Shown here: in pieces, positions 30,535-38,538 of the stretch | Layout: each line of letters opens with the position of its first letter | How positions within the stretch are numbered: position 1 is the stretch's first letter | Assembly: GCA_001784285.1 (NCBI GenBank) | Contig: MFQC01000004.1 | Location: forward strand, 1-49,485 | Direction: 5' to 3' | Length of the DNA stretch: 49,485 bases | DNA from: Candidatus Magasanikbacteria bacterium RIFCSPHIGHO2_02_FULL_48_18 | GTDB taxonomy: Bacteria > Patescibacteriota > Patescibacteriia > Magasanikbacterales > UBA922 | The notes under the pieces: model-generated | Seen by the model: the letters and a program-made list of their open reading frames with translations, nothing else | Told to the model about the DNA's origin: nothing | Databases searched by the model: none | Position numbers and translations under genes: made by a program

Positions 30535-31347
30535 ATGCGCCACGACTCACCGCTAATGCTTCCCATTGCCAAGGTGACACAGGAAAATTCCTCCGTCAAA
30601 ACATTTTGGTTTGATTTTGCTCTGCAGAGTCATCCTGGCCAATTTGTGATGCTCTGGATTCCAGGAGTTGACCAAAAACCATTTTCCATTGCCTACGACG
30701 ACGGAAGGCGATTTGGCCTGAGCATTTTTGCCGTTGGACCTCATTCCAAAAAACTTTTTGATCATGCTGTGGGCGAACGCGTGGGCGTTACCGGGCCATA
30801 TGGAAATCCATTTTCCGTCCAAAAAAATCGCCACTATATCACCGTGGCCGGCGGATATGGCGCGGGGCCTCTTGGCTTTCTTGCCGAACGCCTTGAAGAG
30901 ACCTGCTCAACTGTGGATTTTTGCATCGGGGCGCGCACGAGCGATCTTTTACTCTTTGAAAAACTGGCAAAAAAACTCTCACATGTTACGGTCCATGTGG
31001 CTACTGATGACGGTAGCCGAGGGCATCACGGATATGTCACGGACATCGTGCGAGAACTGCTTGAAAAAAAGAACAAACAAAAAAAAGATACTATTCTCTC
31101 TGCCTGCGGGCCAGAACTCATGGAAAAAGCCGTGCTCAATCTTGCAAATGAATTCAATGTGGACTGTGACATCAGTATTGAACGGTATATGAAGTGCGGC
31201 GTCGGCATCTGCGGCCAATGCTGTGTCGACGATTCCGGCATCCGCCTTTGCACAGAGGGGCCGGTGGTCAATCGGAAAACCGCAAATACCATTGTTGAAT
31301 TTGGAAAATACCACCGCGATAAAACCGGAAAAAAAATTGACTATTAA
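30535..31347 (+). CDS. pyrK: Dihydroorotate dehydrogenase electron-transfer subunit
   Basis: Protein of 270 residues. An FAD-binding barrel (about 1-95, QKPFSIA) and an NAD-binding region (VAGGYGAGPLGFLAE) are followed by a [2Fe-2S] site with four Cys in ERYMKCGVGICGQCCVDDSG and LC. This is the PyrK layout that links PyrD-1B to NAD+. The start MRHDSPLMLP lies directly after the repeat. Confidence 0.94.
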   Translation: MRHDSPLMLPIAKVTQENSSVKTFWFDFALQSHPGQFVMLWIPGVDQKPFSIAYDDGRRFGLSIFAVGPHSKKLFDHAVGERVGVTGPYGNPFSVQKNRHYITVAGGYGAGPLGFLAERLEETCSTVDFCIGARTSDLLLFEKLAKKLSHVTVHVATDDGSRGHHGYVTDIVRELLEKKNKQKKDTILSACGPELMEKAVLNLANEFNVDCDISIERYMKCGVGICGQCCVDDSGIRLCTEGPVVNRKTANTIVEFGKYHRDKTGKKIDY

Positions 31348-31356
31348 ATATACCCT

Positions 31357-32004
31357 ATGTCCCAGGAAGTTATATCCCTTTTGCAAACCGTCGATGCCAT
31401 TTTTCTCAACGACCATTTTGTCGGCACATCTGGCCGTCATCTTGAAGGATATATCAACAAAGATGCCCTTTTCCCTCACACAAAAGCCACGTCTCGAATT
31501 GGCGAAATTTTTGCTGAGACGTTCAAAGCGTACGATATTGATACCGTGGCCGCGCCAGCCATGGGCGGGATTATTTTATCCCAATGGACCGCATATCATT
31601 TATCCAAAATAAAAGGCAAAGAGATTTATGGCGTTTATGCGGAAAAAAAAGATGATACGCTTCTGTTTACCCGAGGGTATGATGCGTTTATCAAAGACAA
31701 AAATGTTCTCGTCATTGAAGACCTCACCACCACCGGCGGATCGCTGAAAAAAGTGGTTGACGCGGTACGGACAGCCGGAGGAAATGTTGCGGCAGTCAGT
31801 GTTATGGTCAATCGAGACCCGGAATTGGTAACAGAATCACTTTTTGGCGCGCCGTTCATTCCTCTGGCCGAACTTCGCATCCGCTCATTTGAGGAACAAG
31901 AATGTCCATTGTGCAAAAATAATGTTCCGATTAACACGATGGTCGGGCATGGGAAACAATATTTAGAGGAGAAAGAGAAAAAATATCTAATATCTAATTC
32001 CTAA
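31357..32004 (+). CDS. pyrE: Orotate phosphoribosyltransferase
   Basis: Protein of 215 residues joining orotate to PRPP. The PRPP loop is VLVIEDLTTTGGSLKKVV. The C-terminal extension with ECPLCKNNVPINTMVGHG is the form seen in some bacterial and archaeal PyrE proteins. The last residues (KKYLISNS) are encoded by an AT-rich repeat that begins at about 31981, so the true C-terminus has grown into the repeat. It precedes pyrF. Confidence 0.94.
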   Translation: MSQEVISLLQTVDAIFLNDHFVGTSGRHLEGYINKDALFPHTKATSRIGEIFAETFKAYDIDTVAAPAMGGIILSQWTAYHLSKIKGKEIYGVYAEKKDDTLLFTRGYDAFIKDKNVLVIEDLTTTGGSLKKVVDAVRTAGGNVAAVSVMVNRDPELVTESLFGAPFIPLAELRIRSFEEQECPLCKNNVPINTMVGHGKQYLEEKEKKYLISNS

Positions 32005-32063
32005 TTTCTAAATTTTTTGACATTTGAATTTTGGACTTTGTTTAGATATTAGAAATTTCAACC
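31981..32063 (+). repeat. TCTAATATCTAA-type repeat with inverted arms
   Basis: Units of TCTAATATC/TCTAATT/TCTAATTTC occur at 31984-32012, and the reverse complement TTTAGATATTAGAAATTT lies at about 32040-32058. In between is TTTGACATTTGAATTTTGGACTTTG. The arms can form an AU-rich hairpin between pyrE and pyrF. The left arm encodes the last residues of PyrE. Confidence 0.6.
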
Positions 32064-32064
32064 T

Positions 32065-32838
32065 ATGCTTCCTTACACCGATCGCATCTCCTACACCACC
32101 AACCCCACCACCCAAAGGCTGTTTGCTCTCATGGATGAAAAGCAGACTAACCTGTGCGTGGCGGCAGATGTTACCACTCGCGCTGAGTTACTCCTTCTCG
32201 CTGACATTCTTGGGCCGGAAATATGCGTACTAAAAACCCACATCGATATTATCGAAGATTTTGATGATGATTTGATCATTCAATTGCAACGGCTATCCGA
32301 AGAACACAACTTTCTTATTTTTGAAGACCGCAAATTTGCGGACATTGGCAATACGGTTAAATACCAGTACCAAAATGGCATCTACCACATTGCCGACTGG
32401 GCGCATATCACCAATGCGCATACGGTCCCGGGTCCGGGTATTATTGAAGGATTGAAAAAAATTGGCCTGCCAAAAGGACGCGGACTGCTTCTCCTTGCCG
32501 AAATGAGTTCAAAAGGAACGCTGGCAAAAGATTCCTACACGCAAGAAACATTGGAAATGGCAAAACAACACCGTGATTTTGTTATCGGATTTATTACCAC
32601 AAAAAAATTATTGGATGACCCCATGTTTATCAACTTCACACCAGGAGTCCAGCTCACTGAGGGAGAAGACACCCTCGGACAGCAATACCTCACGCCAAAA
32701 AAAGTGATCGGCGAATATCATTCCGATATTATTATTGTCGGACGAGGCATTTACGGATCCTCAAACCCTCTCGAGGAAGCAAAAAAGTATCGCGAGAGAG
32801 GCTGGAGCGCGTATCAAAAAACGATTGCCTCCGCGTAA
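32065..32838 (+). CDS. pyrF: Orotidine 5'-phosphate decarboxylase, eukaryote-like type
   Basis: Protein of 257 residues converting OMP to UMP. The catalytic Lys-Asp-Lys-Asp network lies in LKTHIDII and [12 protein letters not shown]. The phrases [43 protein letters not shown] and GVQL are much closer to the OMPDC domain of eukaryotic UMP synthase and yeast URA3 than to short bacterial PyrF. It is the last gene of the pyr operon. Confidence 0.93.
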   Translation: MLPYTDRISYTTNPTTQRLFALMDEKQTNLCVAADVTTRAELLLLADILGPEICVLKTHIDIIEDFDDDLIIQLQRLSEEHNFLIFEDRKFADIGNTVKYQYQNGIYHIADWAHITNAHTVPGPGIIEGLKKIGLPKGRGLLLLAEMSSKGTLAKDSYTQETLEMAKQHRDFVIGFITTKKLLDDPMFINFTPGVQLTEGEDTLGQQYLTPKKVIGEYHSDIIIVGRGIYGSSNPLEEAKKYRERGWSAYQKTIASA

Positions 32839-32862
32839 CTTCTTCAATAAATATCAGACCAG

Positions 32863-32891
32863 TTGGCAAATTAAGACCAATATGGTATGCT
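32863..32891 (+). promoter_or_regulatory. Promoter of the sigma factor unit
   Basis: TTGGCA (32863-32868), 17-base spacer ending in TGG, TATGCT (32886-32891). Start near 32898, about 59 bases before the sigma factor ATG. Confidence 0.65.
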
Positions 32892-32956
32892 ACATTCAGC
32901 ATATTTTAGCAAAATTTTTTCTTTTTCATCACAAAAAGACAGAAAAATCGTTTTGT

Positions 32957-33535
32957 ATGATAGAACATCAGGCACAAGAAAACATGGACCACATGAGAGA
33001 ACGCATTGAAAAAGCGAAACAGGGCGATTCGGAGGCTTTTGCGTATCTCTACAATACCTACCTCACCCCCTTATATCGATTTATTTATTTTCGGGTCAAA
33101 AACACGCAGGACGCGGAAGATTTGACCCAAACGGTTTTCATCAAAGCATGGGAGGCTATTGGATCATACGAAGATAAAGGATATTCCTTTTCTTCCTGGC
33201 TCTACACCATTGCGAGAAACACCGTTACCGACTATTGGAAAAAGAAAAAACCGATCCTTGTCGCTGACCCCAAAGAAACGTTTGGGCATATTGCCGACAC
33301 AAAAGAAAACTCACATGAAAAGATGGCCAATCGCGAACTTCAAGAAGAAATCATTCACCATATCCAAACGTTAAGCGAGGAACAGCAAACCATTCTCATC
33401 CTCAAATTTATGAGCGAGCGCACCAATGAAGAAATTGAGGAAATAACCGGAAAACGCCAGGACGCGATCCGCGCCCTGCAATATCGCGCGCTCAAAACGC
33501 TCAAAAAACGTATGAAAGGCTTACCAACTGTATGA
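32957..33535 (+). CDS. ECF-type RNA polymerase sigma factor
   Basis: Protein of 192 residues. Sigma region 2 spans about residues 25-85 (FAYLYNTYLTPLYRFIYFRV, DAEDLTQTVFIKAWEA, FSSWLYTIARNTVTDYWKK), and region 4 about 135-185 (LSEEQQTILILKFM, NEEIEEITGKRQDAIRALQYRALKTLKK). No regions 1 or 3 are present. The start MIEHQAQENM at 32957 follows the promoter; ATG 32984 is possible. The stop overlaps the next gene (ATGA), typical of sigma/anti-sigma pairs. Confidence 0.9.
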   Translation: MIEHQAQENMDHMRERIEKAKQGDSEAFAYLYNTYLTPLYRFIYFRVKNTQDAEDLTQTVFIKAWEAIGSYEDKGYSFSSWLYTIARNTVTDYWKKKKPILVADPKETFGHIADTKENSHEKMANRELQEEIIHHIQTLSEEQQTILILKFMSERTNEEIEEITGKRQDAIRALQYRALKTLKKRMKGLPTV

Positions 33536-34296
33536 CACAACACGCTCACACCACAAATCCAGAAACACCGGAAAAAATGAACGACGTTCTTTTGGCGTTG
33601 CGCCAAGAAGGATATACGGAAGAAGAAATGCAATCGCTGTTTCGGATTGCGGAGACATTGAAAAAAAATGCGGCAGAGATTGTCCCGAGGAAAGACCTTC
33701 TCACCGCCATTCTTCACCACATTGATACCGCGCAACCCGTCACAAAGTCGGATCAGTCTCGTTTTCTATTTATAGAAAAAGGTCGATCCTTTGTACAATC
33801 CATCTTTACATTTAATCATACCGAGCGTATGCATACGTATTTCAAAGTACTCGTCCCCATTGGCGCCGCGGCGTTCATTGTGGTCGTTGGAGCATTTCTC
33901 TTGTCTTCGCCAAAAAGCCCCTTGCAAAACAATATCCCATTCATGGCGCAAAACGAAACCATATCCAAAGAAGAAGCGCTGTCTTCCAAAAGTATTGATG
34001 CCGATCTTGACGCCCTTCTCGCTTTCGACACAAACACCGAAGAAGACGTATCTCTGGAATTGGCGCTTGCAGAAATCGATATCGCGCTCGATCTCTTGCT
34101 CCAAAATAATGCGGAAACCGCCCTTGGCGAGAACACAGCAACGACCGGCAAGCCTGCCAACACCCAAAAAAATCTTGATGCGAACGCGATTGACGCCGAA
34201 TATCAAGATATTGAAAACGCGAATGATTTTGATTCATTTATGGAAGAGTCCAATAATCTCGAAGAAGTAGACCAAACACTCAATGCCATGTCCTAA
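33532..34296 (+). CDS. Putative anti-sigma-like single-pass membrane protein
   Basis: Protein of 254 residues. A cytoplasmic N-terminal part of about 105 residues is followed by one membrane helix (about 106-126, VLVPIGAAAFIVVVGAFLL). An acidic extracytoplasmic domain then carries repeated leucine-rich acidic helices (DADLDALLAF, LALAEIDIALDLLL). The ATGA overlap with an ECF sigma gene suggests an anti-sigma role, but no zinc-binding HxxxCxxC motif is visible, so this rests on context. Confidence 0.68.
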   Translation: MTQHAHTTNPETPEKMNDVLLALRQEGYTEEEMQSLFRIAETLKKNAAEIVPRKDLLTAILHHIDTAQPVTKSDQSRFLFIEKGRSFVQSIFTFNHTERMHTYFKVLVPIGAAAFIVVVGAFLLSSPKSPLQNNIPFMAQNETISKEEALSSKSIDADLDALLAFDTNTEEDVSLELALAEIDIALDLLLQNNAETALGENTATTGKPANTQKNLDANAIDAEYQDIENANDFDSFMEESNNLEEVDQTLNAMS

Positions 34297-34329
34297 TTAA
34301 CAGTATCTCTTAAAATCTTATAAAGTCCT

Positions 34330-35247
34330 ATGAAAAAAACAACCCTTTCTCTTATCTCTCTTGCCATGCTGGGCTCCCTCATTGCTCCTTTTGCGACAAG
34401 CGCGGCCACAGAGCCGGAAATATCGGATGCCCGACGCGCATACAACGCAGAGTTGAAAGCCCGCGCCGACAAACTCAAAGACATGCGTCATGAATTTCTA
34501 CTGCAACAGCAGGAGCGCTATAAACAAATGCAGCTTGATCGCCGCGAGGATGCGGCGGAAAAACAAGAACGACAGGAAAATATGATACAAGAACGCCGTG
34601 AAACGGCAGTGGAAAAACAGGCGAGAGAAGAAAAATACGTGACAACTCAAAAAACGCTCCTTCTCCAAACCGTTGACACGCTGGTGTCGTATCTTGAACA
34701 AATGACCGCGCGCGCAAACGAATTGGACAATGGCGAAATCAAAACCAGAATACTGAATAAAATTCAATCTCATACCAGCACTCTCGCCGCCATTCGTTTG
34801 AGAATTGCAAACGCGAGTTCCTTGGAAGACATTCGAGCAATCGCATTGGAATTAAAAAATTTCCGCGCAGAAATGCAACGGGTAAGCGTGGAAGAGACCG
34901 CGTCTCTCCGGCAATTGACCGTTCTTGGGTACATTGACCGATTCGAACAAAAATTCATTGGAAAGGCCGATGTGCGAGCCGACCTCATCGCCGATGCCCT
35001 TGCCGATTTGAAACAAAACGGAAAAAATGTTGACGTCGCCCAAGAACTGTTGGCGGCCGGACAGGAACGCCTCAGCGTGGCGCGAGCCAAAGTCGCCGAT
35101 CTCCGAAATCGGGTGAACGGAATGGATAATCTCGAGGGTGCAAACATTGTCTCCATCCGCGCATCGCTCAGCGACATCCACAATGAATTAAAAAATGTCT
35201 ATGACATTTTCCGGCAGATTGCCGAACATGTGAATGCGCTTGAGTAA
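34330..35247 (+). CDS. Secreted coiled-coil protein of unknown function
   Basis: Protein of 305 residues. A signal peptide (MKKTTLSLISLAMLGSLIAP, cleavage likely after ATSA near residue 26) leads into a long, charged helical region rich in Glu, Gln, Arg and Lys (about 40-125). Further helical segments with heptad-like spacing follow. No enzyme motif is visible. It is the third gene of the sigma / membrane partner unit, so it may be the envelope component or a target of that system. Confidence 0.68.
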   Translation: MKKTTLSLISLAMLGSLIAPFATSAATEPEISDARRAYNAELKARADKLKDMRHEFLLQQQERYKQMQLDRREDAAEKQERQENMIQERRETAVEKQAREEKYVTTQKTLLLQTVDTLVSYLEQMTARANELDNGEIKTRILNKIQSHTSTLAAIRLRIANASSLEDIRAIALELKNFRAEMQRVSVEETASLRQLTVLGYIDRFEQKFIGKADVRADLIADALADLKQNGKNVDVAQELLAAGQERLSVARAKVADLRNRVNGMDNLEGANIVSIRASLSDIHNELKNVYDIFRQIAEHVNALE

Positions 35248-35269
35248 AACAAAAACAGTCATTCTCAAA

Positions 35270-35306
35270 AATCATCCCGACCGTTTTGTCGGGGTGATTT
35301 TTTTTA
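35270..35306. terminator. Terminator after the coiled-coil gene
   Basis: AATCATCCCGAC (35270-35281) pairs with GTCGGGGTGATT (35288-35299), with a loop CGTTTT and then TTTTTT. A-rich flanks on the other side let it also serve the convergent minus-strand gene. Confidence 0.85.
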
Positions 35307-35309
35307 TCC

Positions 35310-36020
35310 TCACATCTGATCAATCAATTTTTTAAAATCCCGCGCGTCTTCATAGCTAATCTCTCCTTTTCGCCGCGCGCGCTCCACGTCCATCCGCATG
35401 GCCATGCGATTGATGCGAGACATGCCGTGGCCGACGCTTTTATTTTTTGCATATCGCTCCACGAGTCCAATGAAAAAATTCCTATCTTTCATCGAAATAT
35501 TCTTATACTGCGCCCGTTTATCCAAAAACATCTTGCGCACAGCCTTGGTATAGAGCATTTTTCGAAATCCGGCGCCTGTTTTGACCGTCGTCACTCGTTG
35601 CTGTATTTTGGATACGCCCCCGGGAACATGCGAAACGGCACCGCGTTCTCCTGCAATACCATGACCAGAGCGCCGCTCGGCCTCCTTTTCATTTGCTTGC
35701 CGTTCTTTGATGAGACGGCGAATATAGGTATATCGCCGTTCATCAGCAGTATCTTCTCCTCTTCTTCGGCTAGGATCTGTTTGTTCATAGACGGAGTGCA
35801 ACCTGCCGTTTGACGCGTCATTGACATGGTGAATGGACGAAAGCGCCTTGTCGTTGCTTTTGCGGAAAATGCTGGTAGACGGGCCCATACTAGCTGTCTC
35901 CTCGACGGATTGCCCGGCCTGCGCATTGGCGGAATGAAGCATGTCGGATTGCCCGAGAGACGACGGCGTATTGGGACGAAGTGCCGGAGGCAAACTGTTT
36001 CCTTGGGTGGTGGGGAGCAT
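35310..36020 (-). CDS. Basic protein of unknown function
   Basis: Protein of 236 residues. The first 120 are polar and probably disordered (many Ser, Asn, Gln, Pro). The second half is basic and helical, with RRYTYIRRLIKERQANEKEAERR and FRKMLYTKAVRKMFLDKRAQ separated by a Gly/Val-rich stretch. No domain recognised and no membrane segment. It lies nine bases downstream of miaA, so it may be co-transcribed. The basic C-terminal part could bind nucleic acid, which is speculative. Confidence 0.58.
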   Translation of the reverse strand: MLPTTQGNSLPPALRPNTPSSLGQSDMLHSANAQAGQSVEETASMGPSTSIFRKSNDKALSSIHHVNDASNGRLHSVYEQTDPSRRRGEDTADERRYTYIRRLIKERQANEKEAERRSGHGIAGERGAVSHVPGGVSKIQQRVTTVKTGAGFRKMLYTKAVRKMFLDKRAQYKNISMKDRNFFIGLVERYAKNKSVGHGMSRINRMAMRMDVERARRKGEISYEDARDFKKLIDQM

Positions 36021-36029
36021 AAAAAAAAA

Positions 36030-36989
36030 TTACGAAGACAAAAATTCTTGTACTTTTTTTTCGGCGTCCTCATACGACGCGCACCATGCAATGCGTTTGT
36101 CTCTCCGAAACCAGGTCAATTGCCGTCTGGCATAATGTTTGGTGTCGCTTTTTAATATATGAATCACGTCGTCGAGCGAACATTGTTTTTCAAAATACGG
36201 ACGAAACTGGCGATACCCGATGCCGTTCATGCTGGGCAAATTCCATCCATATCGCTGTCGTGTCAACGCCTCGACTTCTTTGAAGAGCCCCAATTTCATC
36301 ATCATATCAATGCGATCATCAATGCGCGCGTACAGCTCGTGCCGATCCACCTGAATGCCAATTTGGATGGTGTGAAACAGCGCCTCTCCCCGTTTTTTTT
36401 GCGCTGAAAATGGCTCACCCGTAAAAATACATACTTCAAGAGCCCGAATAACCCGCCGCTTATTCTGCTGATCAATGGAAAATCCGGTGACCGGATCAAG
36501 GCGTCTCAATAATTCAAGCAATTCTTCGTTTTTTTTTCCTTCGAGACTTTTGCGCAATTTGGGATTTGCCGGCACGCGGGGAATATTGAGATTGTCCACA
36601 ATGGAAGAAATATACAGTCCGGTGCCGCCCACGATGAAAGGCACTTTTCCATCCATATGCGCGAGCTTGGCATATTTCAATGCTTTGTCGCGAAACTCCG
36701 CCACGCTGAACGATTTTCCCGGATCCAAAAAATCAATCAAATGATGCGGAACATCTTCCACAAAAAATGTTCTCCTCAGGCCATTGCGCCTCCATTCTCC
36801 GTGCGGCTTTGCAGTGCCAATATCCATTTTTTTATAAATCTGCCGCGAGTCCGCGGAGATCACTTCCCCGCGTATCTTTTTTGCCAAAGGAATGCTCCAC
36901 TCGGTTTTGCCGCACGCGGTCGGGCCGAGCAACACAACCAATTTCGGGAGACGTTTGGTTTCTTCGTGACTGCCAAAAAAATGAATCAC
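36030..36989 (-). CDS. miaA: tRNA dimethylallyltransferase
   Basis: Protein of 319 residues adding the dimethylallyl group to A37 of tRNAs reading UNN codons. The P-loop LLGPTACGKTEW, DSRQIYKKMDIGTAKP, PHHLIDFLDP, IVGGTGLYISSIV and RRVIRALEV are all diagnostic. NGIGYRQF and the C-terminal HYARRQLTWFRRD complete the family pattern. The gene lies 18 bases downstream of miaB, which acts next in the same modification. Confidence 0.96.
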   Translation of the reverse strand: MIHFFGSHEETKRLPKLVVLLGPTACGKTEWSIPLAKKIRGEVISADSRQIYKKMDIGTAKPHGEWRRNGLRRTFFVEDVPHHLIDFLDPGKSFSVAEFRDKALKYAKLAHMDGKVPFIVGGTGLYISSIVDNLNIPRVPANPKLRKSLEGKKNEELLELLRRLDPVTGFSIDQQNKRRVIRALEVCIFTGEPFSAQKKRGEALFHTIQIGIQVDRHELYARIDDRIDMMMKLGLFKEVEALTRQRYGWNLPSMNGIGYRQFRPYFEKQCSLDDVIHILKSDTKHYARRQLTWFRRDKRIAWCASYEDAEKKVQEFLSS

Positions 36990-37007
36990 ACAATGGAAAT
37001 AAAAAAA

Positions 37008-38366
37008 TTATTTCTTTTGCCTTCCATGGAGAATCCACTCCTCGGCCTGAAAAATTTCAACCGGCTGGATCGTGCCAACCTGCGATGCCTCTCCGTGAAA
37101 ACGGACACGCTTCATTTCGCTTGAATTGCCAAGACAAAATCCATGCGCGTGTTGGTCCACAAGGACAGAGACAGTCTGCCCAACGTATGCCTGATTTTTC
37201 TTCAAGACGGTCTGTTCCATCATTGTCTGGAGCGTCTCCCACCGCCGTTTTTTTTCTTCTTTCGAAACCGAATCCGAAAACGCTTTTGCCGCAACGGTAT
37301 GGCTTCTTTCGGAATACTGGGCCGTATAAGAAATATCGAAATCACAGGCCCTATACAGGGTCACTGTATCATAAAATTGGGCGTCTGTCTCCCCGCTAAA
37401 TCCCACGATGATGTCGGTGCCAATCGCGATTCTTGGGTAAGCGATACGAATGTTGTTGATTGTGTCAAGATAGAACGCGCGGGTATGGCGGCGATTCATC
37501 CGTTTCAATATCTCATCGTTGCCGGACTGAACCGGAAGATGAAGATACTGCACCTGATTTGGCAAACCAAGCGCGTCAATCACCTCCTCATCCATATACA
37601 ACGGATGCGGAGCTGTCCAATGGACTCGTTGTATTCCTGAAATACGCCCCACTTCCCACAACAATTTTGCAAAATCATTATGATGATACGGATTATTGGA
37701 CGAAAAATAGTGCGGATCCGGCGCCCGATAATGATTGACAATCTGGCCAAGAAGCGTGATCTCGATACACCCGCGGGTAGAGAGGGCCTCGACCTCATGA
37801 ATAATATCTTTGAGCGGCCTGTTCACTTCCATGCCTCTTGAAAACGGCACGACGCAGTACGTGCAAAAATGATTACAGCCGGTTTGAATGGTGACAAACG
37901 CTTGAAATGTTTTTTGATAACTGGGCCGAAGCGCCAAATAATCAGCCGCCATATTGTCCATGGGGCGAAACGCAGGATTCAATTCCGAGAGCCTCTGCGG
38001 AAGCAAAATCATGTCTTTGGTGGAAAAAAACAAATCAACGTGGGGTAATTTTTTTCGCAATGACCCGTCTCGATCTCGGCCGGGCATACAGCCGGTGACA
38101 CAAATAAGAAGTTCCGGTTTTGTTTTTTTAAGCCGCGCAAACTCCCGAGAAAGCCCAAAAATGCGATCCTCAGCGGATTTTCTGACCGAACAGCTGTTCA
38201 AAACAATGACATCTGCGTCTTTTGGATCCTCCGTACCAGAAAATCCCATGCCTTTCAGCACGGATTCGAGCCGTTCGGAGTCGTTTTTGTTCATTTGGCA
38301 CCCCAAAGTAACAACACAATAGCGATACGCCGACAAAGACTGAGATGGCAAAAAGGAAGAGTGCAT
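37008..38366 (-). CDS. miaB: tRNA-2-methylthio-N6-dimethylallyladenosine synthase
   Basis: Protein of 452 residues, a radical-SAM methylthiotransferase. N-terminal cluster cysteines are in LGCQMNKNDSE, NSCSVR and TGCMPG. The radical-SAM motif CxxxCxxC appears as CNHFCTYC followed by VVPFSRG. HLPVQSGND, IVGFSGETD and a C-terminal TRAM domain (VGQTVSVLVD) fit MiaB. The start at 38366 (MHSSFLPSQ) is chosen because the longer reading runs through the divergent promoter region. With miaA it makes ms2i6A37. Confidence 0.95.
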   Translation of the reverse strand: MHSSFLPSQSLSAYRYCVVTLGCQMNKNDSERLESVLKGMGFSGTEDPKDADVIVLNSCSVRKSAEDRIFGLSREFARLKKTKPELLICVTGCMPGRDRDGSLRKKLPHVDLFFSTKDMILLPQRLSELNPAFRPMDNMAADYLALRPSYQKTFQAFVTIQTGCNHFCTYCVVPFSRGMEVNRPLKDIIHEVEALSTRGCIEITLLGQIVNHYRAPDPHYFSSNNPYHHNDFAKLLWEVGRISGIQRVHWTAPHPLYMDEEVIDALGLPNQVQYLHLPVQSGNDEILKRMNRRHTRAFYLDTINNIRIAYPRIAIGTDIIVGFSGETDAQFYDTVTLYRACDFDISYTAQYSERSHTVAAKAFSDSVSKEEKKRRWETLQTMMEQTVLKKNQAYVGQTVSVLVDQHAHGFCLGNSSEMKRVRFHGEASQVGTIQPVEIFQAEEWILHGRQKK

Positions 38367-38378
38367 ATAGGGAAGGGT

Positions 38379-38407
38379 AGTATACAAAAAAAATGAAAAA
38401 AAACAAC
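38379..38407 (-). promoter_or_regulatory. Probable promoter of miaB-miaA
   Basis: Minus strand: GTTGTT (38407-38402), 17-base spacer, TATACT (38384-38379). Start near 38372, almost at the miaB ATG (38366). Confidence 0.5.
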
Positions 38408-38472
38408 TCTTATCCGCTTCATGTGCTTTTTTATATTTTGCTAAGAAAAAAACTCTATTTTTAGTGAAAAAA

Positions 38473-38501
38473 TTGACAAAAGGCATAAAAAATGCTATAA
38501 T
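38473..38501 (+). promoter_or_regulatory. Perfect consensus promoter
   Basis: TTGACA (38473-38478), exactly 17 bases, TATAAT (38496-38501). Both hexamers are exact consensus. Start near 38508, 31 bases before the ATG at 38539. The spacer contains GCAT-AAAAA-ATGC. Confidence 0.85.
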
Positions 38502-38538
38502 ATTATTATTTAGTATTCATTTATTGATTATCGCATAT

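Noticed and set aside
38473-38501. Similarity to the TrmB operator region at 16609-16637
   Set aside because: Both have TTGACAAA, GCAT and an A-run before TGCT, but arm spacing differs and AT-rich promoters easily share such features.
38464-38538. GTG start at 38464 with a membrane-like segment for the large unknown gene
   Set aside because: It lies upstream of a perfect consensus promoter, so the mRNA would not include it.
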